From: Methanosarcina mazei S-6
GTDB taxonomy: Archaea; Halobacteriota; Methanosarcinia; Methanosarcinales; Methanosarcinaceae
Length of the DNA stretch: 64,000 nucleotides
Reading direction: 5' to 3'
NCBI RefSeq assembly: GCF_000970205.1
Contig: NZ_CP009512.1
Span: 2,294,001 to 2,358,000 of the forward strand
The position numbers and the translations under genes are program-made. The number at the start of each line of letters is the position of its first letter. Positions within the stretch are counted from its first letter, which is position 1. The notes beneath the pieces are model-generated. The model was not told the DNA's origin. It saw nothing but the letters and a program-made list of their open reading frames with translations, and made no database searches. Shown here piece after piece: positions 62,713 through 64,000 of this stretch.

Positions 62713-64000
62713 ATGAAAGAAATGAATGGAGCAGAAGTCCTGATTAAGTGTCTGGAGGACCTTGGTGTCAAACATATCTTTGGCTATACGGGAGCAGCAA
62801 TACTTCCGGTATTCCATGCCCTCAGGCATAGTGATATTGAGATTATAGTTAATTCCAATGAGCAATCTGCAGCATTCAGCGCGGCAGGCTATTCACGGTC
62901 AAGTAACCGGGTAGGTGTGGCTATAGTTACATCCGGACCTGCCATAACTAACACGCTCACGAGTGTTGCTGATGCTTATGGGGACAGCATTCCCCTGCTT
63001 GTATTTGCAGGGCAGGTCCCTGAGCATAAGATAGGCACCGATTCCTTTCAGCATATTAACGTAAGAGGTATCTTCAGGGATGCAGCCAAAAAGGTCATAC
63101 AGCTCTCCAATGGTGATGACATAGAAACCATAATCAAGGATGCCTATTACTTTTCAAAGTCAGGAAAACCCGGACCTGTAGTCATAGATTTTCCTCTTGA
63201 CAAACAGATAAAAAACCATGAGTATCATGGTATGGACGTCAAAAGGTTCGAGGGAAGTTATCATGATGATAGACATCTGTCTGAAGGCCAGTGTGAAAAT
63301 TTTTTTAAGCTGCTGCTCAACTCCAGAAGGCCCCTGCTCTATCTCGGAGGCGGTCTGAATTCTGAGTCAGGAAGCCAGGCAGTCAGGGAATTCAATGAGC
63401 TTTTCGGAATACCTTCTGTCAATACACTTATGGCAAAAGGCGTCGTTGACGAAAGGCATGACCTGAACCTTGGAATGCTGGGAATGTTCGGTACACCTTA
63501 TGCGAACATGCTCATACAGGAGAACGACTTATTCTTCGCCATCGGAGTAAGATGGGATGACCGGGTTGCGGAAAAGGTCGGGTTTGCAATAGGCACTGAC
63601 ATAGCTTATATTGATATTAATCCTGAGAAAATGCATCAGATAAAAATCGAGCGCAGCCCGAAATTCACATTCATAGGAGATGCTGCCACAGCGCTACGCG
63701 ACCTGCTGAACTATGCCAGGAAGCATAATATCCGTCTTGATATTCGGGAATGGCAGATACGTGCAAGATACCTGAAAAAGTCGTGGCCTCTGAATTACAA
63801 CAGATCATCCGAATACATACAGGCTGCCAAGGTAATTTCAATGCTTGCAAACCACGTTGACGAAAGCACAAAGATAACTACTGGTGTAGGTAACCACCAG
63901 ATGCTTGCAGCTCAGTACCTGTCAATGCAATGCCCAAAATCTTTCATGACTTCCGGCTCTTTTGGCACAATGGGCTTTTCCCTGCCCACAGCAATTGGTG
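62713..64000 (+). CDS. Acetolactate synthase-like thiamine-diphosphate enzyme (3' partial)
   Basis: 429 codons are visible. MNGAEVLIKCLEDLGVKHIFGYTGAAILPVFHAL and VNSNEQSAAFSAAGYSR (Glu of the ThDP pocket) are the N-terminal PYR domain, TSGPAITNTLTSVADAYGDSIPLLVFAGQVP its core, and LNLGMLGMFGTPYANMLIQENDLFFAIGVRWDDRV the central domain. The Pyr-binding domain begins at the window end (TTGVGNHQMLA, then GSFGTMGFSLP). Acetolactate synthase joins two pyruvates (or pyruvate and 2-oxobutyrate) at the start of valine, leucine and isoleucine synthesis. GGGTG precedes the ATG. The valine-rich leader supports an anabolic role; a regulatory subunit would lie outside the window. Confidence 0.9.
   Translation, partial: MKEMNGAEVLIKCLEDLGVKHIFGYTGAAILPVFHALRHSDIEIIVNSNEQSAAFSAAGYSRSSNRVGVAIVTSGPAITNTLTSVADAYGDSIPLLVFAGQVPEHKIGTDSFQHINVRGIFRDAAKKVIQLSNGDDIETIIKDAYYFSKSGKPGPVVIDFPLDKQIKNHEYHGMDVKRFEGSYHDDRHLSEGQCENFFKLLLNSRRPLLYLGGGLNSESGSQAVREFNELFGIPSVNTLMAKGVVDERHDLNLGMLGMFGTPYANMLIQENDLFFAIGVRWDDRVAEKVGFAIGTDIAYIDINPEKMHQIKIERSPKFTFIGDAATALRDLLNYARKHNIRLDIREWQIRARYLKKSWPLNYNRSSEYIQAAKVISMLANHVDESTKITTGVGNHQMLAAQYLSMQCPKSFMTSGSFGTMGFSLPTAIG

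Overview
The window reads as chromosomal DNA of a methanogenic archaeon of the genus Methanosarcina. The evidence is two methanogenesis-marker-8 (DUF2099) genes, an MTH865-family gene, a SET-domain protein like the one described from Methanosarcina mazei, GGTGA/GGAGG ribosome-binding sites, and long AT-rich intergenic regions full of 9-36 bp tandem repeats. The species cannot be fixed from the sequence. I saw no rRNA, tRNA or CRISPR array.

Layout. 1-5.7 kb: end of a histidine kinase, an M23-like protein, a Rossmann/Cys-cluster protein, a DUF72 protein and an orphan restriction-modification specificity domain. 6.0-10.4 kb: a response regulator and a large hybrid histidine kinase split by an IS630-type element; removing the element and one TA restores the frame exactly. 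11.2-19.6 kb: TPR protein, membrane serine protease, a MITE related to the IS630 element, AI-2E-type permease, DNA polymerase IV, an ATP10-like protein, a PQQ-type sugar dehydrogenase and a stand-alone encapsulated-ferritin-like protein. 20-32 kb: small membrane proteins, a degenerate trypsin-like protein, a phenylacetate-CoA ligase, and a tandem 2.2-kb duplication of a secreted glycoprotein gene with a third remnant, then a beta-helix surface protein preceded by a signal-peptide-only relic. 32.5-36.8 kb: two mmp8 paralogues bracketing a winged-helix regulator and an MTH865 protein. 37-51 kb: K+ channel, ABC exporter, second AI-2E permease, TrmB and two MarR regulators, an RND exporter, FtsX-like and TauE-like membrane proteins. 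51-56.6 kb: two amino-acid permeases, the SET protein and a membrane metalloprotease.

Two regions stand out. At 56.9-60.5 kb is an apparently acquired conflict/defence island: a deoxyribosyltransferase-like domain fused to a TPR-S-like region, a caspase-like protease and a TIR-like protein, with a frameshifted relic of a second TIR-like (ThsB/MTH538 type) protein just before the caspase. An IS1-family element lies just beyond it and interrupts a NimA-like flavoprotein gene. At 62.5-64 kb an acetolactate-synthase-like gene is preceded by a 27-codon ORF ending in a run of valine and leucine codons; its stop codon lies inside a hairpin followed by a T-run. This looks like a bacterial ilvB-type attenuator, with a TATA-like box placed for a leaderless start.

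A recurring oddity is that at least six genes have a strong Shine-Dalgarno sequence that points not to ATG/GTG/TTG but to a one-base variant of ATG (CTG, ATT, ATC, ATA or ACG). Conventional start calls truncate these proteins and often remove their signal peptide or first membrane helix.
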